NCBI RefSeq assembly: GCF_008329985.2
Contig: NZ_CP038437.2
Coordinates: 62,001-126,000 of the forward strand
DNA: 64,000 nucleotides
Source of the DNA: Halomonas binhaiensis
Lineage (GTDB): Bacteria > Pseudomonadota > Gammaproteobacteria > Pseudomonadales > Halomonadaceae
Direction of reading: 5' to 3'
In this document: in pieces, positions 25,920 through 35,590 of the stretch
Numbering within the stretch: the first letter of the stretch is position 1
How the letters are laid out: each line of letters begins with the position of its first letter
Position numbers and translations under genes: made by a program
The notes under the pieces: generated by a model
What the model was told of the DNA's origin: nothing
Seen by the model: the letters and a program-made list of their open reading frames with translations, nothing else
The model's database searches: none

Positions 25920-26288
25920 GTGGCTGTATATTTCATGTTTGGTGGATTCATGGTAGCTCTGATCACTGCCATCATATATTTCGTTTTGTATATTTTTGCC
26001 AGAGCTGCGAAAATTAGTAAAGAGCATATCGAGAAAGCGTTCTTGATATATCCCCTTTTATGGTTTTTCTATACTTGGATTAACGCATTATGGGGAGTCA
26101 ATATTTATTCGGGTAATTCCGAGTCAGTGCATACGGTCCTTGCCAACTTGTTTATTTTTGGCACCCCAACATATTTCCTTATTGGCTCTATCTATACATA
26201 CATACGCAAGTTATGGAAATTTTTTGTTGCTTATATGGTTCTAGGGGGAGGGCTTATGTTGACTTGGTTCATAAATGCCTTTTTCTAA
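25920..26288 (+). CDS. Small membrane protein, candidate immunity to PAAR-DUF3289
   Basis: 122 residues, GTG start at 25920 with AGAGGA seven bases before; the next in-frame ATG is codon 6. About four hydrophobic segments (MFGGFMVALITAIIYFVLYIF, AFLIYPLLWFFYTWI, NLFIFGTPTYFLIGSIYTY, FVAYMVLGGGLMLTWF), read here with short gaps. It is two bases after the toxin stop, so translation should be coupled. The immunity role is inferred from position and size; a membrane location would suit a toxin acting in the membrane or periplasm. Confidence 0.65.
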   Translation: MAVYFMFGGFMVALITAIIYFVLYIFARAAKISKEHIEKAFLIYPLLWFFYTWINALWGVNIYSGNSESVHTVLANLFIFGTPTYFLIGSIYTYIRKLWKFFVAYMVLGGGLMLTWFINAFF

Positions 26289-26292
26289 ACAC

Positions 26293-27543
26293 CTAAATCA
26301 CAACGGGCAGGCCTCTCCAGCTCGTTGTGTACTCAGGCGAACGGAATTGCTGCCGCATGTACCATGGCTGTGTGACGCCCTGGGCGGCGAGATACACCGC
26401 CTGCTTGCCATGCCGTTTTTTGATCGCATCCAGTGCGGCCATCAACTTGTCAGATTTCAATGACTGGCCGGGTTCGAGCATATCGAACTGATGGTATCGC
26501 CGGTCCAGCACTTCGATCATCCCTACCCCGGCTTTCATGAACTGATGGCCAGGCCGATACAGTTCTGCTACTGCCTTCCGCGCGGTACTTGCGACAAGCC
26601 GCACGTCATCTGTGGGGTAAGGCAATTGTGCAACGGTGCTGGCACTGTAGAAGCCGGGTTCAAATGGTGAAGTATGCAAGAACACATGCAGTGTGGTGAC
26701 CAGACCATTCTGTGCCCGTAGCTTGTCGATGGCGCGGGAAGCATACAGCGCCACTGCCTCTTGAATTGGTTCCAGGGTGTCCAAACGCTTACCGAATCCC
26801 CGGGTGCAATAGATCTGTTTCTTTGCTGGTGGTACGTCCTCCAAGGCGAGGCACGGACGCCCGTTGAGTTCCTCTATTGTGCGTTCCAGGTTGATGCTAC
26901 TTGCCCGCCTGACCACCTTGGCATTCGCTGTGGCCAAATCCCATGCAGTGTAAATGTTCAGTTCTTCGAGGCGCCTGGCCAGGCGTTTTGCTATCCCCCA
27001 AATCCCCGTCACCGGGGTGCGCTTCAATAGCCATTCCCACTTGTGGGGCTCATCGAGCACACAAACGCCATTGCACTTGGGAATCTTTTTTGCCGCACGG
27101 TTAGCCAATTTCGCTAACGTCTTGCTGGGTGCAATACCTACCCCCACCGGCATTCTGACGTGCTTCCATACGCGGTCCTTGATCTCCCTGCCCAGTATCG
27201 GGAAGTCCACTTGCATGCCGGCCAGGTCGAGGAACATCTCGTCGATGCTGTAGACCTCAATTCTTGGGCTGAATGTCTGCAACGTGGTCATTACGCGGTC
27301 GGAAATATCACCGTACAGCGGATAGTTAGACGAGAAGATGGCCACGTTGTGCTGGCGTAACAGGCGCTCGATCTTGAAGAAGGGTTCAAGGTCCGGAATG
27401 CCTAACGCCTTGGCCTCCTTCGACCTGGCCACGACGAAACCATCATTGTTCGAGAGCACCACCACGGGCCTGCCGCGTAGATCGGGCCGAAAGATCTGCT
27501 CGCAACTCGCATAAAACGAGTTGCAGTCAACGAGGGCGAGCAC
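26293..27543 (-). CDS. umuC: DNA polymerase V catalytic subunit
   Basis: 416 residues, a Y-family polymerase. Palm motifs are [16 protein letters not shown] and [11 protein letters not shown] with the acidic active-site residues; the helix-hairpin-helix region is [20 protein letters not shown]. Full E. coli UmuC length (422). It overlaps umuD by 17 bp and ends 4 bp from the convergent immunity gene. Translesion synthesis under SOS control. Confidence 0.95.
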   Translation of the reverse strand: MLALVDCNSFYASCEQIFRPDLRGRPVVVLSNNDGFVVARSKEAKALGIPDLEPFFKIERLLRQHNVAIFSSNYPLYGDISDRVMTTLQTFSPRIEVYSIDEMFLDLAGMQVDFPILGREIKDRVWKHVRMPVGVGIAPSKTLAKLANRAAKKIPKCNGVCVLDEPHKWEWLLKRTPVTGIWGIAKRLARRLEELNIYTAWDLATANAKVVRRASSINLERTIEELNGRPCLALEDVPPAKKQIYCTRGFGKRLDTLEPIQEAVALYASRAIDKLRAQNGLVTTLHVFLHTSPFEPGFYSASTVAQLPYPTDDVRLVASTARKAVAELYRPGHQFMKAGVGMIEVLDRRYHQFDMLEPGQSLKSDKLMAALDAIKKRHGKQAVYLAAQGVTQPWYMRQQFRSPEYTTSWRGLPVVI

Positions 27544-27961
27544 GGAAAAGCCTAATCGAACTGATGACCGTCCCTTCTACTTCGAAACAGGCACCCTCAG
27601 AAATGACGATGGGCGGGTAATCCTGGTGGGCTGCGATCAGCCGCCGGCGCGGAATATCCAGAATCTTGCATGTCAGCTCGCCGTTCAGGCTGGCCAACAC
27701 CACATCTCCGTCCCGCGCATCCTCTGCGCGGTCTACGATAAGTAAATCTCCGTCGAAGATGCCGACACCTTCCATGGACTCGCCTTGTACCCAGCAATAG
27801 AACGTCGCTTCCTTGTGGTGGATCAGGTACTCATTGAGGTCAAGACGGCGGTCCATGTAGTCGTCTGCCGGGCTGGGGAAACCAGCACGGACGCGGGCCA
27901 GAAAGCATGGGGCAGCGAAGGCGCTTTCAACCTCGCTACGTGATACGAGGGTAACGGACAT
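27527..27961 (-). CDS. umuD: Polymerase V accessory protein, self-cleaving
   Basis: 144 residues. The Ala26-Gly27 cleavage site lies in [14 protein letters not shown], the catalytic Ser62 in QGESMEG and Lys99 in LTCKIL, all at the proper spacing. RecA-stimulated cleavage gives UmuD', the partner of UmuC. A perfect LexA-type box lies 10 bp upstream of the ATG, shared with the divergent SRAP gene. Confidence 0.95.
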   Translation of the reverse strand: MSVTLVSRSEVESAFAAPCFLARVRAGFPSPADDYMDRRLDLNEYLIHHKEATFYCWVQGESMEGVGIFDGDLLIVDRAEDARDGDVVLASLNGELTCKILDIPRRRLIAAHQDYPPIVISEGACFEVEGTVISSIRLFRARPR

Positions 27962-27970
27962 TCTCTAAGC

Positions 27971-27986
27971 CTGGATATATATACAG
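27971..27986. promoter_or_regulatory. LexA (SOS) box shared by umuDC and the SRAP gene
   Basis: CTG-N10-CAG with an all A/T alternation in the centre (CTGGATATATATACAG), in the 33-bp gap between two divergent start codons. One repressor bound here would block both directions. Confidence 0.9.
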
Positions 27987-27994
27987 GTAAAAGT

Positions 27995-28657
27995 ATGTGT
28001 ACCAATTACGTCTTGGTCAAGACAAGTGGCGCTACGCAGCTAGCTGAAAGGCTAGGTGTGAGTCATAACGATTTGATCTACGGAACAAACTTCAAACCCG
28101 GAAGTTTGATCAGCATCGTTACTGGGTCCGATGGTGGCCACGTCGTGCGGCCTGCTATCTGGTGGCTGTACTTGCAGCAGACAGCAGAGGGCTTGAAGCC
28201 CCATAAGGACTTCTTCTCGGTCAATACCAACTATCGGAAAGTGCCCAAGAAACCGGAATACCGCCAAAGCCGCTGCATCATTCCGGCCACAGCGTTCGTG
28301 GAGAGCCAGGACGGCAAGAAGCCCCACTTGCTCAAACCGGCGGACGGCAGTGCCATCGCCTTTGGCGGGCTGTACAAGGAGTGGGTCGACAAGGTAACCG
28401 GTGAACTGGTCTATTCCGCGTCAATCATCACCCTGGCGGGTATTAATCCCCTGAAGGACATTCACCGCAAGTCGATGCCGCTATGGCTGCCTGAAGATGC
28501 CTACGAGGACTGGCTGTCGCCAGCAATCATCGATACATCGAGGCTGGATTACTTGCTGGAACCCGCCTTGCGTTGCGACCTGATGGCAACCCCCATTGAC
28601 CGGACATACAGCAAAGTACCGGCCGGAGAGGCATTTCTCATTCCCAGTCAGTTCTGA
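27995..28657 (+). CDS. SRAP/HMCES-type abasic-site DNA-protein crosslink protein
   Basis: 220 residues, SOS-response-associated peptidase (YedK) family. The start gives MCTNYV, so Cys2 is exposed after Met removal, as needed for the thiazolidine crosslink to an abasic site. Other active-site positions are RCIIPATAFVE with the conserved Glu, NTNYRKVPKKPEY with Asn, and KDIHRKSMPLWLPED with His. Forms a divergent SOS pair with umuDC. It protects abasic sites in single-stranded DNA; in a rolling-circle phage this would be useful, which is an inference. Confidence 0.93.
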   Translation: MCTNYVLVKTSGATQLAERLGVSHNDLIYGTNFKPGSLISIVTGSDGGHVVRPAIWWLYLQQTAEGLKPHKDFFSVNTNYRKVPKKPEYRQSRCIIPATAFVESQDGKKPHLLKPADGSAIAFGGLYKEWVDKVTGELVYSASIITLAGINPLKDIHRKSMPLWLPEDAYEDWLSPAIIDTSRLDYLLEPALRCDLMATPIDRTYSKVPAGEAFLIPSQF

Positions 28658-28662
28658 CAAGG

Positions 28663-29676
28663 TCAACCCTTCACTTCCATAGTCAGCGCTGTGGTGTAGG
28701 CACTGTCATTCAGTGTGTGCACTACTTCGGTGATCAGCCAACGGGTCTCGTCGATCTGCCGTTTCCACCCCTGCAACTGCACAGGCGTCTCGGGATAGAG
28801 ATCTGGCCGCCCTTCAGCTAGATCCAGGGTGAACTCAGCACCGCCACGTTGGAGCCGTTGCCACTCTGCACGGGCAGCCGCAAGCGCATCCTCCTCGCTG
28901 GCATAGGTCGGACGCAGGCTTTTCAGGTTCTCGGTCTCTCCGGCGATCACTATCTTGCGTTCGGCACCTGCAGTGTCATTCCAGAATGCCTTCACTCCGG
29001 TATACGCATCACGATCGGAGACGGTATAGCGATGCGTGTCACCCACCTGGCGATAGAGCCGAATCGGTGGGATCTCGGTTCCGCCTGCCGTAGTGGCCTG
29101 TCCAGCAGGGATAAACAGCAAGTTGCCAGCTTTGATGGTAGCCACAGCATCGTAGCGCTCGGCCAGGCGCGTCAGAAAATGCAGGTCACTCTCGTCAGTC
29201 TGGTCGATGTGCCCCACCCGGATCCCGGCTAGGTCCATCAATACTTTGGGGTCGAGGTCATGGCGCTCTGCAATCGTGGAGATGATGTCGCGCACAGTGA
29301 TGTCGTCCCAGCTCTGCGTGCGCTTGCCGGGGAGATCCTGACGCATGTCAGCAGAACGTGCGCGGATAGTGAGGGTGTCTGGAGCCCCAGAGTGCTCGAT
29401 CTCATCGACGATATAAGTGCCTCGATCCACCAGACCATCTCCTTTCCAGCCCAGCGCTAATCGCAGCTCTGCACCGCGAGAGGGAAGGTCGAGACGTCCA
29501 TCATGGTCCTCGAGCTCGATGTCCAACTGGTCGGCCTCAAGGCCACGGCGGTCGGTCAGACGCAAAGACTGCAAGCGGGAACCGAATTCCGGGCTGATGC
29601 GCTGGCCAGCCAGGGATATATCATAACTGGGCACTCTGGCTGGGCGGCCTTGCTGCTGGAGAAACCATGCCGTCAT
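28663..29676 (-). CDS. D: P2 gpD-like late control / baseplate hub protein
   Basis: 337 residues; the P2 gpD / T4 gp27-like hub that connects tail tube and spike. Recognised by KLTDRRGLEADQLDIEL-like text (LRLTDRRGLEADQLDIELED), YIVDEIEHSGAPDTLTIRARSADM with RTQSWDD, and a LysM-like end. Overlaps gpU by 4 bp; ends 6 bp from the convergent SRAP gene. Confidence 0.93.
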   Translation of the reverse strand: MTAWFLQQQGRPARVPSYDISLAGQRISPEFGSRLQSLRLTDRRGLEADQLDIELEDHDGRLDLPSRGAELRLALGWKGDGLVDRGTYIVDEIEHSGAPDTLTIRARSADMRQDLPGKRTQSWDDITVRDIISTIAERHDLDPKVLMDLAGIRVGHIDQTDESDLHFLTRLAERYDAVATIKAGNLLFIPAGQATTAGGTEIPPIRLYRQVGDTHRYTVSDRDAYTGVKAFWNDTAGAERKIVIAGETENLKSLRPTYASEEDALAAARAEWQRLQRGGAEFTLDLAEGRPDLYPETPVQLQGWKRQIDETRWLITEVVHTLNDSAYTTALTMEVKG

Positions 29677-30116
29677 GCCAGGGCTCCAGTCAGTGCGCGG
29701 GCCGTTACGTTGCCGAGGCGGCTGATGGCATCACCGCTATCCTCATCAATGCGCTGTAGAGTCAGGTCGAACTCAATCTTCTGAGCGCTACCATCCCGCA
29801 TATGGTGGCTCTTGCTTTCGTTCATACTTTCGATGATGAACAGGCCGTAGTAGCTGCCATTGCCCTCGATCAATGGCCAAGCTGCTCCCTGGCTGGCCAT
29901 CTCTCGCAAATAGTCCAGGTTCTGCTGACCACCGGTGAAATGGGGCAGCAAGGTTCCTGTGAGCGTGATGGTGTCATCTGCAGGTCCGAGGAATTGCCGA
30001 GCAGGCCGCCTGCCAATTCGGCTCTGCGGTGCATGTCGCCAGGACGTTCGGCGTTGAAGCTCTCGATAACTGGCGGTACTCAGCCCGAACACGAACAAGC
30101 CATAGGCCATCATCAT
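29673..30116 (-). CDS. U: P2 gpU-like tail protein
   Basis: 147 residues, tail terminator-associated protein of the P2 tail operon. Motifs: YGLFVFGLSTASYRELQRRT, WRHAPQSRIGRRPARQFLGP and ASQGAAWPLIEGNG with YYGLFIIESM. The start is one of three Met codons in a row; the first is used here. Ordered D-U-T as in P2. Confidence 0.92.
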   Translation of the reverse strand: MMMAYGLFVFGLSTASYRELQRRTSWRHAPQSRIGRRPARQFLGPADDTITLTGTLLPHFTGGQQNLDYLREMASQGAAWPLIEGNGSYYGLFIIESMNESKSHHMRDGSAQKIEFDLTLQRIDEDSGDAISRLGNVTARALTGALA

Positions 30117-30131
30117 AAGTGAAGCTCCTGA

Positions 30132-32807
30132 TCAGTCGATATCGTGAAAGGCACTGCGTCGACGTGCAGATTGCTCTCGGGCAGCTCGGTCCAGGGCGCG
30201 CTGAACTTCGGCGGCAACATAGCGGGCGAGGGCTTGCTCGTCCATGCCTGGCGCGGCATAGACATTGATGTCGCCAATGCTGATGGTCACGTCGCCATTG
30301 ATGCCGGCAGACAGTGGTGGCCGGTGGTCGATAGGCACGTTTGCTATCGAGGCGGTGTCCAGCACTCCGGCGGTGGCCGTCGTGATCCCCAATGCCCCAA
30401 GGACAATTCCGGCACCTGCCTGAGTCATGCGCTTGGCAAAGGCGGCAATCTCATCGAGTGGTCCGCGCTCACTGCGTTGGATGCCTTGCTGGTAGCCATC
30501 CATGGTGTGGCCACCCAGTTCAGCGAACACACGCGAGGGCGAATGGATGCCCAAGGCGCTCTTGAACCAGCCAACGACGGCATCAGCCGTATTGCCGATG
30601 GATTCTTTCAGAGACTGCCAGCGTTCCTTTATGCCGTTGACCAGACCTTCGATGAGGTTGGTACCAAACTCAGCGAATACACGGCTAGGGCTATTGATAC
30701 CGAGCTTCTCTTTGAACCAGGTGATAACACTCTGCCCCATCTCGCTGATTGACTCTCCGAGAGGAGCCAACTTGGCGGTGATTCCGCCGATCAATCCATC
30801 AATGATGGCACCACCCAGCGTGCGCATGTTCTCGGGAATGTTCACCCCCAGCATCTCTAATCCTGCGCTGATGCCTCGCCACAGTAGCCCGAGGGGCGAC
30901 CAATCCATGATCAGGCGTGAAACCCCTCCAATGCCCTCCTGAAAGGCAGCTTTGACTTGCTCCCACCGATCTCCGAACCACCTGGCGATAGCATCCCAAT
31001 TGCGATACACCAGGTACGCTACACCTGCCAGGGCAGTGGCAGCCGCGACGATGCCCATGATGGTCAGGCTGGCAGGGTTCAATGAAAGCAAGGTAAGGGC
31101 ATATCGCACCATGGCGATGGGGCCGAGAATCGAGCCGAGCATAACCATCAGGCTGCCGCCAGCCGCTACCAGGGTAGCAAGGCCTGCAGCCACCACAGCC
31201 AGCTGACCGGTGAGTCGAGGGTTTTCTTTCATCCAGTTGCCAACAGCTCGAGTAATTGCGGTGACGTTCTGGACCAGGTCACGCAATGGACCTTCGTTGG
31301 TATCAGTGATGGTGATGCCGATTTCTTCCCAGGCACTACCCAGCCCTTGCAGATCGCCTTGGATGTTGTCTGCCATGGTCTTGGCTACCCGGGCGTTCTC
31401 GCCAGCGGCATTCTCGAGTATCTCCACAAACTTCTCGATACCTGCAGACCCCTGCTGGGCGATGAGTTCCGCCATACCGGCACCGGGCTCCTCGCCAAAA
31501 ATATCTTTCAGATAAGCGGCTCGGTCGGCATTACCCATGTTCTCGGTTGCCCTGGCCACGTCAGCAAGGATCTTAGGCACCTGGCGTAGATTGCCATCGG
31601 CATCCTTGGCATCAACGCCCAGTTCCCTGAGGGCACCAGCGGCACTGCTCGTTGGTGCGGCAAGGCGTGTCATCATCGCGCGCAAAGTCGTACCGGCCTG
31701 ACTGCCCTGAATACCCACATTCCCCAATAGGCCTGTCATGGCGGCGGCTTCTTCTATCGAGACCCCCATCGCTCGAGCCTGTGGTGCAACGTACTTCATC
31801 GACTCACCCAGCATCTCGAGATTCACGTTGGCTCGAGTGGTGGTCGCGGTCAACACATCACCGACACGCCCCATTTGCGCGGGATCCAGCCCGAAGCCAG
31901 ACAAGATGTTCGAGGAGATATCTGCGGTGCGCCCCAGGTCGGTGCCATTGGCCTTGGCCAAGTTCAGCATGTCAGGCATGGCTGCCATGATCGCCTTGGG
32001 ATCGAAACCCGCCATGGCCAGGAAGCCTTGGGCATCGGCAGCTTGGGTGGCACTGAATGATGTGCTCGATCCCAGCTCACGCGCCTGACTGCGCAAGCCT
32101 TCCATCAACGGATCATCTTTGCTCAGGCGGGTGAGTGCTTGAACACGCGACATGGCCGCACCATAGTCGACGCCCGGAGCCAACATTCGAGCGCCCCCGT
32201 AGAGCGCTGCGCCGCCAGTGGCAAGTCCAGCAGCACCGGCCCCCGAAACGCGACCGGCATGCGAGATGCCCCGCTGATACCGTCGAGAAGCTTCTGCCGC
32301 CAAGCGCTGTTTGCGGGCGATTTCTCCCAAGTGGCGCTGTTGCTTCTGCATCTCCTGGTTGGCTTGTTGGATCCGGCGCTGCAACTCACGTTGCTGGTCA
32401 CCGAGCTTACCCGTCACACCGTCGACCCGAGTCATGCTGCTACGTAGTTGCTGGAGCTTCCGCTGTTCATTCCCGTACTGCTGGCTGAGTCGGCGTGCCT
32501 GACGAATGGCTTCATCTCGCTTGCGCGTCAGTGCAGTGGTATCTCCCTCGGCATTCTTGATCTGCCGAGATAGGTCTCGGATCTCCTGCTGCTGATCCTT
32601 GAGGGCGCGGCTTGAGGTATCGGCCTGTCGCTTGAGGTTACGGAAACCGCGCAGATCTTTCTGGGCACGTTCAAGGTGGCGCAACTGGTCGCGGCTGGCC
32701 TTGAGAGCTTCAGCGGTTTTGCCACTGCCCTGGGTGATTTTCTTCAGGGGGCGGGTGGCCCGATCCACTGTATCCAGGATGACTTGTAGACTGAGCTTGT
32801 TGGCCAT
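30132..32807 (-). CDS. T: P2 gpT-like tail tape measure protein
   Basis: 891 residues. Long N-terminal coiled coil (about 25-190) with Arg/Gln/Glu-rich heptads, then the phage tail tape measure core with AQALTRLSKDD-like text, AMAGFDPKAIMAAMPDMLNL and ANVNLEMLGESMKYVAP, then hydrophobic stretches (LAVVAAGLATLVAAGGSLMV). Repeated GINSPSRVFAEFGTNLIEG and GIHSPSRVFAELGGHTMDG units lie near the end. Its length sets tail length. Confidence 0.94.
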   Translation of the reverse strand: MANKLSLQVILDTVDRATRPLKKITQGSGKTAEALKASRDQLRHLERAQKDLRGFRNLKRQADTSSRALKDQQQEIRDLSRQIKNAEGDTTALTRKRDEAIRQARRLSQQYGNEQRKLQQLRSSMTRVDGVTGKLGDQQRELQRRIQQANQEMQKQQRHLGEIARKQRLAAEASRRYQRGISHAGRVSGAGAAGLATGGAALYGGARMLAPGVDYGAAMSRVQALTRLSKDDPLMEGLRSQARELGSSTSFSATQAADAQGFLAMAGFDPKAIMAAMPDMLNLAKANGTDLGRTADISSNILSGFGLDPAQMGRVGDVLTATTTRANVNLEMLGESMKYVAPQARAMGVSIEEAAAMTGLLGNVGIQGSQAGTTLRAMMTRLAAPTSSAAGALRELGVDAKDADGNLRQVPKILADVARATENMGNADRAAYLKDIFGEEPGAGMAELIAQQGSAGIEKFVEILENAAGENARVAKTMADNIQGDLQGLGSAWEEIGITITDTNEGPLRDLVQNVTAITRAVGNWMKENPRLTGQLAVVAAGLATLVAAGGSLMVMLGSILGPIAMVRYALTLLSLNPASLTIMGIVAAATALAGVAYLVYRNWDAIARWFGDRWEQVKAAFQEGIGGVSRLIMDWSPLGLLWRGISAGLEMLGVNIPENMRTLGGAIIDGLIGGITAKLAPLGESISEMGQSVITWFKEKLGINSPSRVFAEFGTNLIEGLVNGIKERWQSLKESIGNTADAVVGWFKSALGIHSPSRVFAELGGHTMDGYQQGIQRSERGPLDEIAAFAKRMTQAGAGIVLGALGITTATAGVLDTASIANVPIDHRPPLSAGINGDVTISIGDINVYAAPGMDEQALARYVAAEVQRALDRAAREQSARRRSAFHDID

Positions 32808-32845
32808 CTGGATTCCTTACCGTGGCGGAGTGGATCAGGTCGGGT

Positions 32846-33333
32846 TCACTTGCGGGGTTTGGGAGAGGGCTTGGGTTCGTAGCGAAGGCGGGCTCGCTCT
32901 CTCCACGCCATGAGCTCGGCAAGTTCCATGTCGTCCATTTCCATGGGACCCCAGTGGAACACCATGGCCAGGTCGGCCATGGCGTCATCCACGCTTTCGG
33001 ACAATGCTACTCGTTGCCCTCGAGCATCTTCTTCGGTAGCAAAAAACCAGCAACGGTGCCTCCCAGTTGCACGAGGTCGGCAGGATCCAGCCCCCGGATA
33101 TCGGCTTCGGTCAGGGCGGGCTCGGTGATACGTGGTAGTACCTTGGTCAACGCGCTGACGTCCATCTGCAGGATGTCCGTCAGAGCTACACCACGCAGCG
33201 CACCAGACTTCGGTTTGCGCACCTGGATTTCGCGGATGGTGGTTTTGCCACGGGCAATCGGCTCGTCCAACTCGACGGTCTCGAAGGTCGCTTTGGGCTT
33301 CTGTTCGGTTGTGGTGTTGTCTTCCACAGTCAT
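32846..33333 (-). CDS. E': gpE+E' tail assembly chaperone made by -1 frameshift
   Basis: Ribosomes that slip back one base at the T TTT TTG heptamer (33046-33040) continue from GFF into ATEEDARGQRVALSESVDD and end with GPMEMDDMELAELMAWRERA and a basic PKPSPKPRK tail, the P2 GpE' domain. The product joins most of gpE to this extension. In P2 both forms are needed as tail assembly chaperones, like lambda G/GT. The extension has no start of its own. Confidence 0.88.
33007..33333 (-). CDS. E: Tail assembly chaperone gpE (unshifted form)
   Basis: 108 residues, P2 gpE / Mu gp41-like. Motifs: TVELDEPIARGKTTIREIQVRK, split at 20, and ADIRGLDPADLVQLGGTV. Ends in PKKMLEGNE shortly after the slippery site. 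Located between the tube gene FII and tape measure gene T as in P2. Confidence 0.92.
   Translation of the reverse strand: MTVEDNTTTEQKPKATFETVELDEPIARGKTTIREIQVRKPKSGALRGVALTDILQMDVSALTKVLPRITEPALTEADIRGLDPADLVQLGGTVAGFLLPKKMLEGNE
33040..33046 (-). promoter_or_regulatory. Programmed -1 frameshift slippery site TTTTTTG
   Basis: Reads T TTT TTG in the gpE frame on the minus strand, the heptamer described for the P2 E/E' frameshift. A shift of -1 here joins exactly onto the open E' frame. Confidence 0.9.
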
Positions 33334-33383
33334 TCTCCTGATGGCTCAGCTTTCCCCTGGTGGGGACTAATCGGGGTAGTGAA

Positions 33384-33893
33384 TCAGAGGCCCAGTGCCT
33401 GGCGGCGCTCGGCGAGGCGGTCGGTACCGTCGACGATGAACACATAGCCGGGTTTGTCGATCTCGATCTTTACCTGGCCATTGATCGTCAGCTTGTAGTA
33501 GCTGCAGGTGGTCGTGACGGACTGGGTATTGGCATCACCCTTCGAGGCTTCACCCATGCCAATGGTCTTGTGGCGGCCGCGCACGACGATCTCGACAGGC
33601 ACCACCTCGCCGTCCTCGTCGCTCTCGTAGCTACCGACAAAACGCAACATGGCGGTGTCGTGGATGGGGCTGCCGTAACTACCAAAGATCTCGGGCAGCA
33701 ACCCCCCCGGAGACCATTCGAACTCAATGTTTTCCTGGCCGAGATCAATCTCGACAGGGCCATCCATGCCGCCGCCTTCGTACTCGACCATACGGCGAGT
33801 GAGCTCGGGCAAGGTGAGTGTCGGGATCAGGCCCTGCCAGTTGTGGCCGTCACCGAACAGGTTGTAATCCTTGAGGATGCGCGGAAGTGCCAT
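33384..33893 (-). CDS. FII: Major tail tube protein FII
   Basis: 169 residues (P2 FII is 172). Starts MALPRILKDYNLFGDGHNW and contains LTRRMVEYEGGGMDGPVEID and TTTCSYYKLTINGQVKIEID, the family pattern of contractile-tail tubes. Lies 19 bp after the sheath gene and before E. Confidence 0.95.
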   Translation of the reverse strand: MALPRILKDYNLFGDGHNWQGLIPTLTLPELTRRMVEYEGGGMDGPVEIDLGQENIEFEWSPGGLLPEIFGSYGSPIHDTAMLRFVGSYESDEDGEVVPVEIVVRGRHKTIGMGEASKGDANTQSVTTTCSYYKLTINGQVKIEIDKPGYVFIVDGTDRLAERRQALGL

Positions 33894-33911
33894 AGTTCAG
33901 TCTCCTAGGGA

Positions 33912-35420
33912 TCAGGCGGCGGCAACGCGGTCGGCGAAGTCCAGCAGGTAACGATCGGTGATGCGCTGCTGGAGCATCAGGTTTTCGAGAGGTGGCACCG
34001 GGGTGTAGTCGTAATCGATGTATAACTTGCCAGCCTTCAACACCTCGGGGCTGTTGAGCTCGGGATCGAACCAGGCGACACCGCCGAGGATGTAACCTTG
34101 ACGGGTGAGCTCGCGAAACTTTGCGTTGATACCCTCGACAATGTCTTTGACCAGGGACGGATGCATCGGCAGATCGACTGCCCAGAGGTGCGCTTCGGCA
34201 ATGGTGTCAGCCAGCACCTGCGCTGTGCGGGTGTAGTTCTCAAAGGCAAACAGCGGATCGATAGTGCAGGTGCGGGAGCCCCAGAACCGGAAGCCGCCGC
34301 GATTGATCAAGGTGGTAACTTCGTGGCTATTCAGGTAACCCGCATCGGTGGCTGGATCCTGCAGATCCCAGAACACATCGGCAGAGATGCCGGTGACGCC
34401 ATTGACTGGTTGGTTGGACAAGGTCTTGTGCCAGCCAATCTCGTTGTCGAGCTTCGCACGCATGCCGAGTGCGCGAGCCACGGCAGACAGGTTGCGCGTG
34501 GTGCTGGTAGCAGTGTCCCAGCCGGTGAAGTCCGGCCAGATCACCATCACTTCGCGAGCCCCGAAGTTTTCGCGATACATGGCCGCTTCTTCTTTGGTCG
34601 CGCTACCACCAGCACTGGCATAGACAAAAGCACGCAGCTTCTGAGCAATCCCGATCAGTTCGCTGACCACATCGGCATCATCCAGCTCAGGAACGCCGAG
34701 GATGCGAGGTTTGACCCCGAATCGCTGCTCAGCCGCGAGCAATGCTTGCATGCCGGTTTTCTTGCCATTGGCACTGGTGCCGCCGATGACATTGGTCTTG
34801 GTTTCATCGTCGGTATCACCTTCAGCGACGCGCACCACAACCACCATGGCTTTCGTCTGGTCGGCGATGGCATCCAGTGCACGGGCCAGTGTGCCCTCGA
34901 TACCAGCTTTTCCAGCAGCACCACGTGGGTCTGTGATGAGTACCGGAGTATCAAGTGGGAAAACCTCGTCCAGGCCACCAGACAGGTACTGATATTCCAC
35001 TGCGGACAGGATGCCTGTTCCGACACCATCAACGACGGCATTGACCAAAGCAGAGGCGTTCTGATCTCCATTTGTGGCGGTAACGACATCTTCTGCAGTG
35101 CTGGTGATGTTTCCGTCAACATCGGTTTCCAGGCTGATGGTGATATCTGTTCCGGTTGTGCTTACGGTTAGAGCAGATGAGGCAGTACCTGGGTCGACAT
35201 ATCGTACTCGAATGGCATTGCCATCCGTTCCAGGTGTCGTTGCGGTGAAGTTGATACTGGTATTGGCAGCGGCAAAGCCGATGTTCAATGAGGCGATAAC
35301 ACCGGAAACGGCACCAGGAGCAGTTGCCACTAGACCGATGACTGACGTGGAGATGGTGCGAATCGGTCGAGTGCCTTCGTTGATTTCTACGACGCGGACG
35401 CCGTGATGGTAATCGCTCAT
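33912..35420 (-). CDS. FI: Tail sheath protein FI
   Basis: 502 residues from the ATG at 35420, which follows GCAGGAGCCCATTTC. N-terminus [20 protein letters not shown] is the P2 sheath pattern; the C-terminal part has FRFWGSRTC and [15 protein letters not shown]. About 100 residues of Thr/Ser/Asp-rich sequence near 60-150 look like an insert domain exposed on the sheath, not in P2. An Ogr-type site lies 89-111 bp upstream. Confidence 0.94.
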   Translation of the reverse strand: MSDYHHGVRVVEINEGTRPIRTISTSVIGLVATAPGAVSGVIASLNIGFAAANTSINFTATTPGTDGNAIRVRYVDPGTASSALTVSTTGTDITISLETDVDGNITSTAEDVVTATNGDQNASALVNAVVDGVGTGILSAVEYQYLSGGLDEVFPLDTPVLITDPRGAAGKAGIEGTLARALDAIADQTKAMVVVVRVAEGDTDDETKTNVIGGTSANGKKTGMQALLAAEQRFGVKPRILGVPELDDADVVSELIGIAQKLRAFVYASAGGSATKEEAAMYRENFGAREVMVIWPDFTGWDTATSTTRNLSAVARALGMRAKLDNEIGWHKTLSNQPVNGVTGISADVFWDLQDPATDAGYLNSHEVTTLINRGGFRFWGSRTCTIDPLFAFENYTRTAQVLADTIAEAHLWAVDLPMHPSLVKDIVEGINAKFRELTRQGYILGGVAWFDPELNSPEVLKAGKLYIDYDYTPVPPLENLMLQQRITDRYLLDFADRVAAA

Positions 35421-35508
35421 GAAATGGGCTCCTGCAGGGCGTGTAACTAGCGATAGCATGCGTGAGGACATGCTTGCCTATTCGACGACAGGGGCGCGAG
35501 CAGTGGCG

Positions 35509-35531
35509 GTTGTAGATTGGCGTTTTACAAC
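35509..35531 (-). promoter_or_regulatory. Ogr-type activator site, F late promoter
   Basis: GTTGTA-N11-TACAAC, 23 bp, upstream of FI. Same consensus as at 41563 and 47895, also agreeing in inner bases (GATYGGC-like). The start of transcription is expected about 55 bp from the site centre toward FI. Confidence 0.85.
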
Positions 35532-35590
35532 ATGCGGCAACGCCAACAACGAGGCAGCCCGCCGAGTGGCGGGCTGGAGGGGCAGGGATA

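Noticed and set aside
34098..35171. 357-codon plus-strand frame over the sheath gene
   Set aside because: Shadow of FI; no support from motifs or context.
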